Below are positions 37,587 to 45,422 of a stretch of DNA of 64,000 nucleotides, one piece after another. How positions within the stretch are numbered: position 1 is the first letter of the stretch; each line of letters opens with the position of its first letter. This DNA is from Verrucomicrobiales bacterium (GTDB lineage: Bacteria > Verrucomicrobiota > Verrucomicrobiia > Verrucomicrobiales > DEV007). The position numbers and the translations under genes were made by a program. Under the pieces are notes generated by a model. The model had not been told where the DNA came from. It did no database searches and saw nothing but the letters and a program-made list of their open reading frames with translations. The stretch lies in the NCBI GenBank assembly GCA_029213195.1, contig JARGNI010000007.1, forward strand, positions 62,001-126,000. Direction: 5' to 3'.

Positions 37587-38036
37587 TCAGCGCATCACCG
37601 GAGCAATCGGAGCCGTGGGATCGACTTTCCTTCCAGAGGCCCCACCTCCCTTCGGAAGAGTCGCGACTTCTTTCGATACCTGAAGAGCCTCGGCCGCCTG
37701 GCCGGAGAGAAAATCGGTAAGGAAGGCGGAACCGGCCGAAAGAATGAAATCTGCCTCGTCGGCATGATGATGGAGGATCACGAGTCGATACCCCTCTCTC
37801 AGGATGAGAACGAGGTTGCCCCCATCGAATCCAAAGCTGAGATATTCAGGAGCTCTCTTTTCCTGCACAAAATACTGCTCGATATCGTTGAGAACCTGGG
37901 TCAGGTCCGCGACCCGGTCCGGCGAGTAGGCCAGGTCTGAAAAGAGCGTTTCCCCATCTCGGGAAAAAAGCACACCGAATACGGAACCGGCATTTCGCAG
38001 GGCTGCCAGGGTAGATTTGAGGCTTTCCGGACTCAT
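37587..38036 (-). CDS. Roadblock/LC7-like small protein
   Basis: A 149-residue cytosolic protein with no signal. Its predicted element order, helix (SPESLKSTLAALRNA), two strands (GSVFGVLFSRDGETLFS), helix (VADLTQVLNDIEQYF), three strands (PEYLSFGFDGGNLVLILREGYRLVILHH), helix (DFILSAGSAFLTDFL), matches the Roadblock/LC7 fold of MglB-type GTPase regulators. The start codon overlaps the stop of its partner by ATGA, so translation is coupled. The fold assignment rests on element order only. No MglA-like GTPase gene is near. Confidence 0.6.
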   Translation of the reverse strand: MSPESLKSTLAALRNAGSVFGVLFSRDGETLFSDLAYSPDRVADLTQVLNDIEQYFVQEKRAPEYLSFGFDGGNLVLILREGYRLVILHHHADEADFILSAGSAFLTDFLSGQAAEALQVSKEVATLPKGGGASGRKVDPTAPIAPVMR

Positions 38037-38386
38037 TCGTTGATGAAATCCTGAATGGAGCTGACAAATTCCCTTACGGGTGCTCTACGATTGACGATTC
38101 CACCCGCGACTACGGGTTCCTGGGGGTTGGAGTTCGGATCGAAGCAGAAACCGATCGTTTCACCTTTTTCATAGGCGACGACAGAGGCGACAGCATGCAT
38201 CCCCAGTTTTTCACCCAGGAGGATCGCACACTCCTGAAGGACCATGAGATTGTCGGCAAAGCGAGCCGTATCCTCGGGTCCAGTTTTACCAGTGGCTGAC
38301 CCTCGGCTTGCTCGAAAAAAGCGCACCTGCCCTTGTTGGAGTGCAGATCGCAGCATGTGGTTGTCGGATTCCTGAAGATCGGCCAT
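38033..38386 (-). CDS. Small protein partner of the Roadblock-like protein
   Basis: A 117-residue cytosolic protein coupled to the next gene by a 4-base ATGA overlap. A long central helix (ARFADNLMVLQECAILLGEKLG) is followed by strands (VASVVAYEKGETIGFCFD, VVAGGIVNRRA) and a final helix, which could be a related Roadblock-like half. It reads like the first of a heterodimer pair. Function unknown; the coupled gene is the best clue. Confidence 0.55.
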   Translation of the reverse strand: MADLQESDNHMLRSALQQGQVRFFRASRGSATGKTGPEDTARFADNLMVLQECAILLGEKLGMHAVASVVAYEKGETIGFCFDPNSNPQEPVVAGGIVNRRAPVREFVSSIQDFINE

Positions 38387-38496
38387 ATCCTTCGTAACGC
38401 TGAGAAAGATATTCGAGAGTTCGAAAATGTCTAACGAATAGACCGCTTCTGAGGTAGGATGAAAGCCTCTCGAAAGAAGAAACCCCTCGTTTCCCG

Positions 38497-39105
38497 ATGA
38501 CCATTGCCAACCGCATCACGATCACCCGGCTGCTCCTTATTCCAGTCTTCATCGTCTTCGCCGCCTACTACAGTCGCAGCATCGAAATGGGCGCGGAGAA
38601 CGTGAAATATCGGATCATCGCTCTAGGAATATTCGCGGTGGCCGCACTCAGTGACGCAATCGACGGCTACATCGCGCGGAACTTCAACCAGATGACCAAG
38701 CTGGGGAGAGTTCTGGATCCTGTTGCGGACAAGTTGCTTCTACTCAGTGGCGTGATCACTCTCAGCGTTACTCAATGGCACGCCGGTCTTCCAATCTGGT
38801 TTGCCGTGCTCGTGATCGCGCGAGATATCACGATCGTAATCGGTGTCATCGTGATTCACTACATCGCGGGTGGCGTAAAGATGAATCCACTGATCACCAG
38901 CAAGATCTGCACATTCCTACAGTTGAGTTGCGTATGCTGGGTTTTGGTGGACTTTTGGAGCGTTGAGTCGCGTCCCCTGCCCTTGGAGATCCTGATCTAC
39001 CTTGCTGCCACGTTCACCGTGCTTTCAGGATACCAGTATGTGAGAGAGGGCATTCACCAATTGCGCGAATCTGGTCATACCCATCCTGAATCTGATGCCT
39101 CGTAG
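38497..39105 (+). CDS. pgsA: CDP-diacylglycerol--glycerol-3-phosphate 3-phosphatidyltransferase
   Basis: Inner-membrane enzyme making phosphatidylglycerophosphate, the committed step to phosphatidylglycerol and cardiolipin. The CDP-alcohol phosphotransferase motif is complete: Asp53-x2-Asp56-Gly57-x2-Ala60-Arg61-x8-Gly70-x3-Asp74-x3-Asp78. Several hydrophobic helices fit the family, and 202 residues is normal. The 3' end overlaps the der gene by 11 bases (39095-39105), so the two are co-expressed. The adjacent Roadblock-like pair reads the other way. Confidence 0.9.
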   Translation: MTIANRITITRLLLIPVFIVFAAYYSRSIEMGAENVKYRIIALGIFAVAALSDAIDGYIARNFNQMTKLGRVLDPVADKLLLLSGVITLSVTQWHAGLPIWFAVLVIARDITIVIGVIVIHYIAGGVKMNPLITSKICTFLQLSCVCWVLVDFWSVESRPLPLEILIYLAATFTVLSGYQYVREGIHQLRESGHTHPESDAS

Positions 39106-40534
39106 CCCCCTTCCCCAAGTCGCCATCGTCGGACGTCCGAACGTGGGTAAATCGGCGATCTTCAACCGCCTCGCCGGTCGAAGGATTGCCATCGTTCACG
39201 ACCAGCCGGGAGTCACCCGCGACCGGATTGCGACCCAGGTTTCCAAAGCCAAAGTTCCCTATGAACTCACGGATACCGGAGGAATCGGCGCTCTCCTCGA
39301 TGATGGTTTTGCTGACCAGGTGCGGGCCGAGGCCGATATCGCGATTCATGCTGCGGACCTCATCCTGTTCGTTGTCGATGCCCGGGAAGGAATCCACCCC
39401 ATCGATCGCGAACTCGCCTCTCTCCTGCGACAAGAAGAAGGGAATGTCATCCTCCTCGCGAACAAGGTGGACACGGCAAAGACAGATTCCGATGCCGCCG
39501 AATTCAGCGAGCTGGGCTTTGATCACCAGTGGAGCATCTCGGCCGCTCATGGGAGAAATTTCAACGAACTCGAGTCGGCAATCGCGGAGCGCCTCGCTCC
39601 TATCGCCGCTGGCTTCGAATCAGAGGAAGGTGACAGTGAAGAGAATCCCGTAAAGATTGCGATCGTAGGTCGTCCCAACGTGGGAAAATCCTCTCTCATC
39701 AACGCGATTCTCAATGACGAGCGAAGCATCGTTTCCGATGTCGCCGGGACCACTCGCGATGCCGTAGATGTCCCCTACCAGAGAGATGGCCAGCATTTCA
39801 CCCTCATCGATACCGCCGGCATCCGACAGCGAACCCGACGAGACACTTCCGTCGAAGTCTTCTCGGTGATGCGCTCGGAGAGATCGATCCGAAGAGCAGA
39901 TCTCTGCCTCCTCGTTATCGATGCTTCCTCGGGCGTTGTCTCCCAGGATCGTCGTATCGCCAAGATGGTGATCGACGCCCACAAGCCCTGCATCGTTCTC
40001 CTCAATAAATTTGATCTCTTTCATCCAGGTGCTCATTTTCAGGATCGAATCGACCAGTTTCGGGAAGAACTTGGAGATGACCTTTTCTTCCTCCCCTACG
40101 CACCCAAGGTCGCTATCTCAGCGAAGAATCGGCAGTATCTCGGAAAGATTTTCAAGGCAATCAATGATGTCATCGAGACGGCCAACAACCCCGTTGCGAC
40201 AGGAGTCCTGAACCGACTCCTCCAGAATGCCATCACGCGAAACCCTCCTCCGGTTCGCCAGAACAAGCGATTGAAGCTCCTCTACGCTACGCAGAAGCGA
40301 GAAGACCGCCCCTCCTGCATTCCGGTTCCCGAGTATATTCTTTTCGTCAACTACGCCAATCTTCTCACGAGGACCTACGAGCGTTTCCTTGAAAACCAGA
40401 TTCGCAAAGAGTTCCCCATGGAGGGCTTGCCTTTCGTGTTTCGCACCCGTTCCCGTACCCCAAGGGAACTGCAAGACGGAAAATCGTCGCAGGGCGGGAA
40501 AGCCTCCGCCAAGAAGAAGAATCGGAAACGTTGA
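39095..40534 (+). CDS. der: GTPase Der (EngA), ribosome assembly
   Basis: Double-G-domain GTPase needed for late 50S ribosomal subunit maturation. The first G1 motif is GRPNVGKS (13-20) and the second starts at about residue 192 (GRPNVGKSS); each is followed by a DTAG/DTGG box. The C-terminal KH-like domain (NRLLQNAITRNPPPVRQ) binds rRNA. At 479 residues it is typical. It overlaps pgsA by 11 bases and is convergent with the unknown secreted gene, 27 bases away. Confidence 0.96.
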   Translation: MPRSPLPQVAIVGRPNVGKSAIFNRLAGRRIAIVHDQPGVTRDRIATQVSKAKVPYELTDTGGIGALLDDGFADQVRAEADIAIHAADLILFVVDAREGIHPIDRELASLLRQEEGNVILLANKVDTAKTDSDAAEFSELGFDHQWSISAAHGRNFNELESAIAERLAPIAAGFESEEGDSEENPVKIAIVGRPNVGKSSLINAILNDERSIVSDVAGTTRDAVDVPYQRDGQHFTLIDTAGIRQRTRRDTSVEVFSVMRSERSIRRADLCLLVIDASSGVVSQDRRIAKMVIDAHKPCIVLLNKFDLFHPGAHFQDRIDQFREELGDDLFFLPYAPKVAISAKNRQYLGKIFKAINDVIETANNPVATGVLNRLLQNAITRNPPPVRQNKRLKLLYATQKREDRPSCIPVPEYILFVNYANLLTRTYERFLENQIRKEFPMEGLPFVFRTRSRTPRELQDGKSSQGGKASAKKKNRKR

Positions 40535-40561
40535 GCTACAACTTGCGAATCGTTCCCGTAG

Positions 40562-41311
40562 CTAGCGAGAGCGGATGTCCTCGATCTCTTCCGGAGTCGC
40601 AGGAAGCACGTTCATCCTCGTATCTTTGGGCACGCTGACCTCGGGATTCTCCTCGAAGAGATAGGACTCCATGATCATGTAGACCTTTCCCTCGGCATTG
40701 GGGCGAAACGTTCGCGATCCGAGCTCGCGAGTGATCTTCACCGGCTCCTCTCCCGTTTCCAGCTCAAGCACAAACTGCTGCCCGGCAAGTCCGAAAGTGG
40801 GATCCACCTTTCTCATCTCGTCCTGAATCTGCACGAGCGGACGAAACAGTTCCTGGTATTTTACCTTTCCTTCCTTGAAGTCGGGAGCCGTCACCTTCGG
40901 CACCTCGAGATCCACGTAGATATTCAAGGTTCCCTTGGGCTGGTTGGCGACAAGATCCGGATTCTCGGCAAGAAGCTCCTTGGTATGGGGAACTTCGACA
41001 AACCCGTCGTTGTCGACGACCAAGGCAAGAGGTCCCGTCTTCCGGTCGAGGAAGAGTTTGATGTCGGACGATTTGACTGATTCGTTTCGACTTTGAATCC
41101 GCAACTTGTAGAAGTCTGCCTCCGGCTTCGATCTCGCATCACTCTGTGCGATCTTGATCAGCTGCTGATACGGCAAGCGGGCGAGGGTCGCGTAGTCCAG
41201 GGGACGACCCGATAGCGTTTCCGGAGTCTCCTTACCCGTTGTTTGGGCGTGCCCTGCGCCCCCGAAGGAGAGAACGAAACAACCGGCAAGAACAGCAGAC
41301 CAAATTTTCAT
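40562..41311 (-). CDS. Secreted protein of unknown function
   Basis: A 249-residue protein with a signal peptide (1-22, ending GHAQ). The mature part has no motif I recognise. It alternates strands and helices with several Asp/Glu-rich segments, such as LNIYVDLEVPKVTAPDFKEG and PVKITRELGSRTFRPNAEGK, and ends with a basic, acidic-mixed tail (EIEDIRSR). ATG at 41311 gives a signal peptide; an upstream start adds an unlikely leader. It is convergent with der and 48 bases from the MBL gene on the same strand. Possibly a periplasmic binding or assembly factor, but that is only a guess. Confidence 0.65.
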   Translation of the reverse strand: MKIWSAVLAGCFVLSFGGAGHAQTTGKETPETLSGRPLDYATLARLPYQQLIKIAQSDARSKPEADFYKLRIQSRNESVKSSDIKLFLDRKTGPLALVVDNDGFVEVPHTKELLAENPDLVANQPKGTLNIYVDLEVPKVTAPDFKEGKVKYQELFRPLVQIQDEMRKVDPTFGLAGQQFVLELETGEEPVKITRELGSRTFRPNAEGKVYMIMESYLFEENPEVSVPKDTRMNVLPATPEEIEDIRSR

Positions 41312-41359
41312 AGATTCACGAAGAATATAAAAGTAGTGAACACCTCTCCGAAGCAAAAT

Positions 41360-42262
41360 TCAAGCTCCTTCGCTCGCCTTCTTCTCCCAGTAGAGACGGA
41401 TTCCATCGGCGCACATGTCAGTTCCGTTGACAGCTTGATAACGTGCCCAACTTTCTCGAGGCAGACCGGCACGGAAAGCCTGCTCCATCTGGAAGGCCTG
41501 ATAGGCGATTTTCAAGGCGTCCACATCCATCCCTTCCTCGATCCGTTGTAGGACGAAAATTGCGTTCAATTCGACAGCATCTCGGTAATCGGAAAGGTGG
41601 CCGACAGGCTCATCGACCTTTCCAAAATGAGTAAGATAGAGATCCAATGAATTGATTTTCAAAATCTTATCAATACTCGCAAGGCTGTGCTCCAGGTGAA
41701 ACTGGGGAGGTGCGGATGTCACGGAGGTGTAGGCTGCCCCTTCCAGCCGCGCCCCTGCCGCATCTCCAGCAAACACGGCATTCGCTCCCACAAGGTAGGC
41801 ATGGTGATGAAAAGCGTGCCCTGGGGTCTCGATCGCCTGCACCGGGATTCCGGCAATCTCGACGATCTCCCCGTCCCTCATCTCGTGGACGTTTGCCGCC
41901 GGAGCCGGCGTCATCTCGCCCCAGAGCTCATCGAACTCTTCACCGTAGACCATCCGAGCGCTCTCGATCAGGCGAGTGGGATCGATGAGATGCTTACTCC
42001 CTTTCGGATGCACATACACGGGAACGCCGACTGCCGCAAAGGCCCCGGCTGCGCCGGCGTGATCGAGGTGAATGTGCGTGACGAATACCGCGTCCAGGTC
42101 GGCGGGAGTATATCCCAAGTCCTTGAGCTTTGAATCAAGAACCCGGCGGGTGGACTCCGGTCCGGTTTCGACCAGGAACACGCCCCCATCCCCTTCGATG
42201 AGATACGATGCGATGACCCCTGGCAACCCCTGAAATTCAAGATCGATCGTATGAACTCTCAT
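41360..42262 (-). CDS. MBL-fold metallo-hydrolase
   Basis: A 300-residue metallo-beta-lactamase-fold protein with the binuclear zinc motif THIHLDHAG (His63/His65/Asp67/His68), IETPGHAFHHHAYL (later His ligand) and FAGDAAG (Asp ligand). The family includes glyoxalase II, lactonases and other hydrolases; the long C-terminal helical part after residue 215 resembles the group with DNA-binding-like tails. Substrate unknown. It is divergent from the AhbA/B-like gene, whose coding start is 117 bases away. Confidence 0.83.
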   Translation of the reverse strand: MRVHTIDLEFQGLPGVIASYLIEGDGGVFLVETGPESTRRVLDSKLKDLGYTPADLDAVFVTHIHLDHAGAAGAFAAVGVPVYVHPKGSKHLIDPTRLIESARMVYGEEFDELWGEMTPAPAANVHEMRDGEIVEIAGIPVQAIETPGHAFHHHAYLVGANAVFAGDAAGARLEGAAYTSVTSAPPQFHLEHSLASIDKILKINSLDLYLTHFGKVDEPVGHLSDYRDAVELNAIFVLQRIEEGMDVDALKIAYQAFQMEQAFRAGLPRESWARYQAVNGTDMCADGIRLYWEKKASEGA

Positions 42263-42379
42263 CGGGAAACTTTACCTGTTCTTGGATCGAGGCAAAGCCA
42301 AACTTCACGAACCGGATGCACCGCAAAAAAGTTCCCCTTCTACCGGATTTTTTGGAGAGTTGGTATAAGTTGGCCGCCC

Positions 42380-43513
42380 ATGAGTTCAGAAACGGTTTCC
42401 GATATCCCCGTCGAACACGACGACCCCATCAACACTCGCATCCTCGAAGTCTCCGAAGACCTCGTCAGCGGTTTCCAGCGCTTTCCTTTTCAGCATATCG
42501 CAGAAAAGTCGGGCGTAGAGTTGGATGTCGTCCTCGAGCGAATCCGAGCCATGCTCGAAGCCGGGGTGATTCGACGGGTTCGCCAGACCCTTCTCGCTAC
42601 CAAACTGGCCCATGGAGCCCTCTGTGCCTGGAAGGTCGATTCGGACAAGCTCGACGCAACTTTCGACTTCATGTTCAAAGAGGACCCTTTCAGTGGACAC
42701 GTCGTGACCCGATCCACCGACCGGGAAATCTCCGGAAGCGATTACAAGCTGTGGACTACCCTCAAGGTGCCCCAGGGAGAATCCCTCGAAGAGCACGCCG
42801 AAGTCCTGCGACGTCTCACCGGTGCCCATGAGTTTGTGCTCATGCCGGCCAACGGAATTTTTGCCCTTGGAGTCGGTCATGTCCGCCGCAAGTCGATGGA
42901 GCCCGGAGCGAAATCCGAAGCCCCCGCGGTCATGAACACGACCACCACAGTCGAGCTCACACCCGAAGAGTGGGAAGTACTTCTCGCGATCAAGGAAGAG
43001 CTCACACCAGAAGAGGTCTCGGAAGACCCCTGGGGCCCTCGAGCCGCTTCGATCGGCCTCGATCGGGAGGAATTTTTCCGCATTGCTGAGCAACTCGACG
43101 AAAAGAAGGCCATCGGCCGTTTTTCCACTTTCCTTGAGCACGTCAAGCCCAGCAAATCAGGGCAGCGGGTTACCCGTTTCAATGCCCTCTTCCACTGGAA
43201 GGTTCCTGAAGGCATGCAGCAACAAGCCGGATCCGAGGTCGGACGCCACTTGATCATGACCCACTGCTACTGGCGCGAGGGTGGCCCACGCTTTGGCGGA
43301 GTGAACATCATGGGAGTGGTCCACGGAACCGACAAGGATCGCGTCCTCGAGCACAAGGCGGCGATCGATGCCCACCTCGCGGATGTCGGCATCCCGCTCG
43401 AATACACCAACGTCTTCTGGGGAGGCAGAAGCGAGATCAAGCCCTCCGAAATTTCTCCCAAGGTCTACCAGGAATTCCACGAGAAGTGGAAAGACTCGGG
43501 CCAGGTTCTCTAA
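42380..43513 (+). CDS. Fused siroheme decarboxylase-like protein (AhbA/AhbB, NirD family)
   Basis: A 377-residue protein made of two copies of the AhbA/AhbB (NirDL, NirGH) fold, each a winged-helix plus AsnC-type domain. Copy one (about 10-165) has FPFQHIAEKSGVELDVVLERI and IRRVRQTL, then HVVTRSTDREI, which aligns with the HNYxR region. Copy two (about 190-365) has ALFHWKVPEGMQQQAG and MTHCYWREGGPRFGGVNIMGVVHG. AhbA and AhbB decarboxylate siroheme to didecarboxysiroheme on the way to heme or haem d1, usually as separate proteins. Automatic pipelines label such proteins Lrp/AsnC regulators. No other siroheme or heme gene is in the window. ATG at 42380 is chosen over the longer frame. Confidence 0.72.
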   Translation: MSSETVSDIPVEHDDPINTRILEVSEDLVSGFQRFPFQHIAEKSGVELDVVLERIRAMLEAGVIRRVRQTLLATKLAHGALCAWKVDSDKLDATFDFMFKEDPFSGHVVTRSTDREISGSDYKLWTTLKVPQGESLEEHAEVLRRLTGAHEFVLMPANGIFALGVGHVRRKSMEPGAKSEAPAVMNTTTTVELTPEEWEVLLAIKEELTPEEVSEDPWGPRAASIGLDREEFFRIAEQLDEKKAIGRFSTFLEHVKPSKSGQRVTRFNALFHWKVPEGMQQQAGSEVGRHLIMTHCYWREGGPRFGGVNIMGVVHGTDKDRVLEHKAAIDAHLADVGIPLEYTNVFWGGRSEIKPSEISPKVYQEFHEKWKDSGQVL

Positions 43514-43530
43514 TTTCTCCCTTCCCACTC

Positions 43531-43809
43531 ATGGATGTCCGAAAAGTAGCGCATCTCGCGCGAATCCACCTCAGCGATGAGGAAGCCGAAACCTTCCAGG
43601 GTCAGTTCGAGCAGATCCTTCACTACGTCGAGCAGCTCAACCAGATCGATGTGGAGGGAATTGAGCCCACGGCACACGCAGCGGCGGTCTTCGATGTCAT
43701 TCGAGACGATGTTGCTCTCTCCGAGCACCAGCTGAGCCAGGATGAAGCGCTTCGAAACGCCCCGGCAACTGCCCACGATCAAATCAAGATGCCCAAGGTC
43801 GTCGAATAG
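43531..43809 (+). CDS. gatC: Aspartyl/glutamyl-tRNA amidotransferase subunit C
   Basis: 92-residue GatC, the small subunit that holds GatA and GatB together in the enzyme making Gln-tRNA(Gln) or Asn-tRNA(Asn) by transamidation. It has the usual VRKVAHLARIHLSDEEAETF opening and the later IEPTAHAAAVFDVIRDD. ATG at 43531 is used; the upstream frame overlaps the AhbA/B-like gene. It is 100 bases before gatA. gatB is not in the window. Confidence 0.9.
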   Translation: MDVRKVAHLARIHLSDEEAETFQGQFEQILHYVEQLNQIDVEGIEPTAHAAAVFDVIRDDVALSEHQLSQDEALRNAPATAHDQIKMPKVVE

Positions 43810-43908
43810 ACGGCATCCTGCAAATCAACTCGGTTTCCTCCTGAGCCTGCCCCTGTCTGCACTCCGCCCCACCCCTGTCCGGTCTCACACCCAACCCTAT
43901 TTCGTCCC

Positions 43909-45336
43909 GTGAATCCCAGCGAGTATACGATATCCAGCCTCCGAGCTGCCTTTTCAGCCGGAGAAACGACTCCCGAGGAAGCTCTCCGAAGTCTCGCCAC
44001 CTCGATCGATAAGAAGGATGGCGATATCGGTGGCTATCTCTCCTACGATCTCGATCTGGCCCTCGCGGATGCCGAGAACGTCGACCTCTCCCTGCCGCTC
44101 GGCGGCGTTCCCGTTGCGATCAAGGATTTGATCAATGTCGAAGGACACCCCTGCGCCTGCGCCTCGAAGATGCTGGACGGGAAATTTCGTTCACCCTACG
44201 ACGCCACCGTCATCCGCAAGCTGCGCGCGGCCGGAGCAATTCCTTTCGGAAGAACGAACATGGATGAATTTGCCATGGGATCCTCCAATGAGAATTCCGG
44301 GATTCAGCCTTGCCGAAATCCCCACGATCTTGATCGGATTCCCGGAGGCTCCTCGGGAGGCTCCGCGGCCGTCGTCGCTGCCGATACTGCCGTCGCTGCA
44401 CTCGGAACCGATACGGGGGGATCAATTCGACAACCCGCCAGTCACTGCGGCGTGGTCGGGCTCAAACCCACCTACGGACGGGTCTCTCGGTATGGCCTGG
44501 TCGCCTTCGCCTCCTCTCTCGACCAATGTGGCCCCATGACCAAAACGGTCGAAGATGCTGCGCTCCTACTCGAAGTTCTCGCAGGCTCCTGTTCGCGCGA
44601 TTCGACCTGTCTCGACGCTCCAGTCGATTCCTATCGCGAAGCACTCAAAAAGGATGTCGCCGGGCTCAAGATCGGCTTGCCCAAGGAATATTTCGCAGAA
44701 GGACTCGACAGGCAGGTGCGTGAGAAAGTGGAAACGGCGATCCGCGATCTCGAATCCCGTGGCGCCGAAATCGTCGAGATTTCTCTCCCCAATACCGAGC
44801 ACGCTGTCGCTACCTACTACATCATTGCGACGGCGGAAGCCTCTGCCAATCTCGCTCGTTTCGACGGAGTCCGCTATGGCCACCGCTCCGAGTCAGCGGA
44901 TGACCTTCTCTCCGTTTACCAGGACTCTCGTGAAGAGGGTTTTGGCGCGGAAGTGAAGCGAAGAATCCTCCTCGGCACCTATGTTCTCAGCTCGGGCTAC
45001 TACGACGCCTACTACCTGAGAGCCCAGAAAGTTCGGACCCTGATCCGCGAAGACTTCACCCGAGCCTTCGAGCAGGTTGATGTCATTGCCTCGCCAGTGT
45101 CCCCTACCCCGGCATTCAAAGTCGGAGAGAAATCCGAGGACCCGCTCGCAATGTATCTCGCCGATATCTACACCATCTCTGCAAACCTCGCTGGCATCTG
45201 TGGAATCTCCGTTCCCTGTGGGACAACAGCAGTCGACGGAAAAGATCTCCCGGTGGGGCTCCAACTGCTCGGCCGCCCTCTCGGAGAATCCGGTATCCTT
45301 CAAGTCGCCCACTCGGTCGAGCAGGCACAGTCCTGA
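43909..45336 (+). CDS. gatA: Aspartyl/glutamyl-tRNA amidotransferase subunit A
   Basis: 475-residue amidase subunit of GatCAB that frees ammonia from glutamine and delivers it to GatB. The amidase-signature triad is present: Lys72 (VAIKDL), the cis-Ser region GGSSGGSA (146-153) and nucleophile Ser172 in GTDTGGSIRQP. The start is a GTG at 43909, giving MNPSEYTI. It is downstream of gatC on the same strand. Function is well established; gatB must be elsewhere. Confidence 0.96.
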   Translation: MNPSEYTISSLRAAFSAGETTPEEALRSLATSIDKKDGDIGGYLSYDLDLALADAENVDLSLPLGGVPVAIKDLINVEGHPCACASKMLDGKFRSPYDATVIRKLRAAGAIPFGRTNMDEFAMGSSNENSGIQPCRNPHDLDRIPGGSSGGSAAVVAADTAVAALGTDTGGSIRQPASHCGVVGLKPTYGRVSRYGLVAFASSLDQCGPMTKTVEDAALLLEVLAGSCSRDSTCLDAPVDSYREALKKDVAGLKIGLPKEYFAEGLDRQVREKVETAIRDLESRGAEIVEISLPNTEHAVATYYIIATAEASANLARFDGVRYGHRSESADDLLSVYQDSREEGFGAEVKRRILLGTYVLSSGYYDAYYLRAQKVRTLIREDFTRAFEQVDVIASPVSPTPAFKVGEKSEDPLAMYLADIYTISANLAGICGISVPCGTTAVDGKDLPVGLQLLGRPLGESGILQVAHSVEQAQS

Positions 45337-45422
45337 TTCACTCTCGAAGTTCCGAAGAACCTCCCGCGGAAATCTCTCTCGAATCAGCCCACAACTTTTC
45401 CGGGCACCGCGGAACTTGCTCG

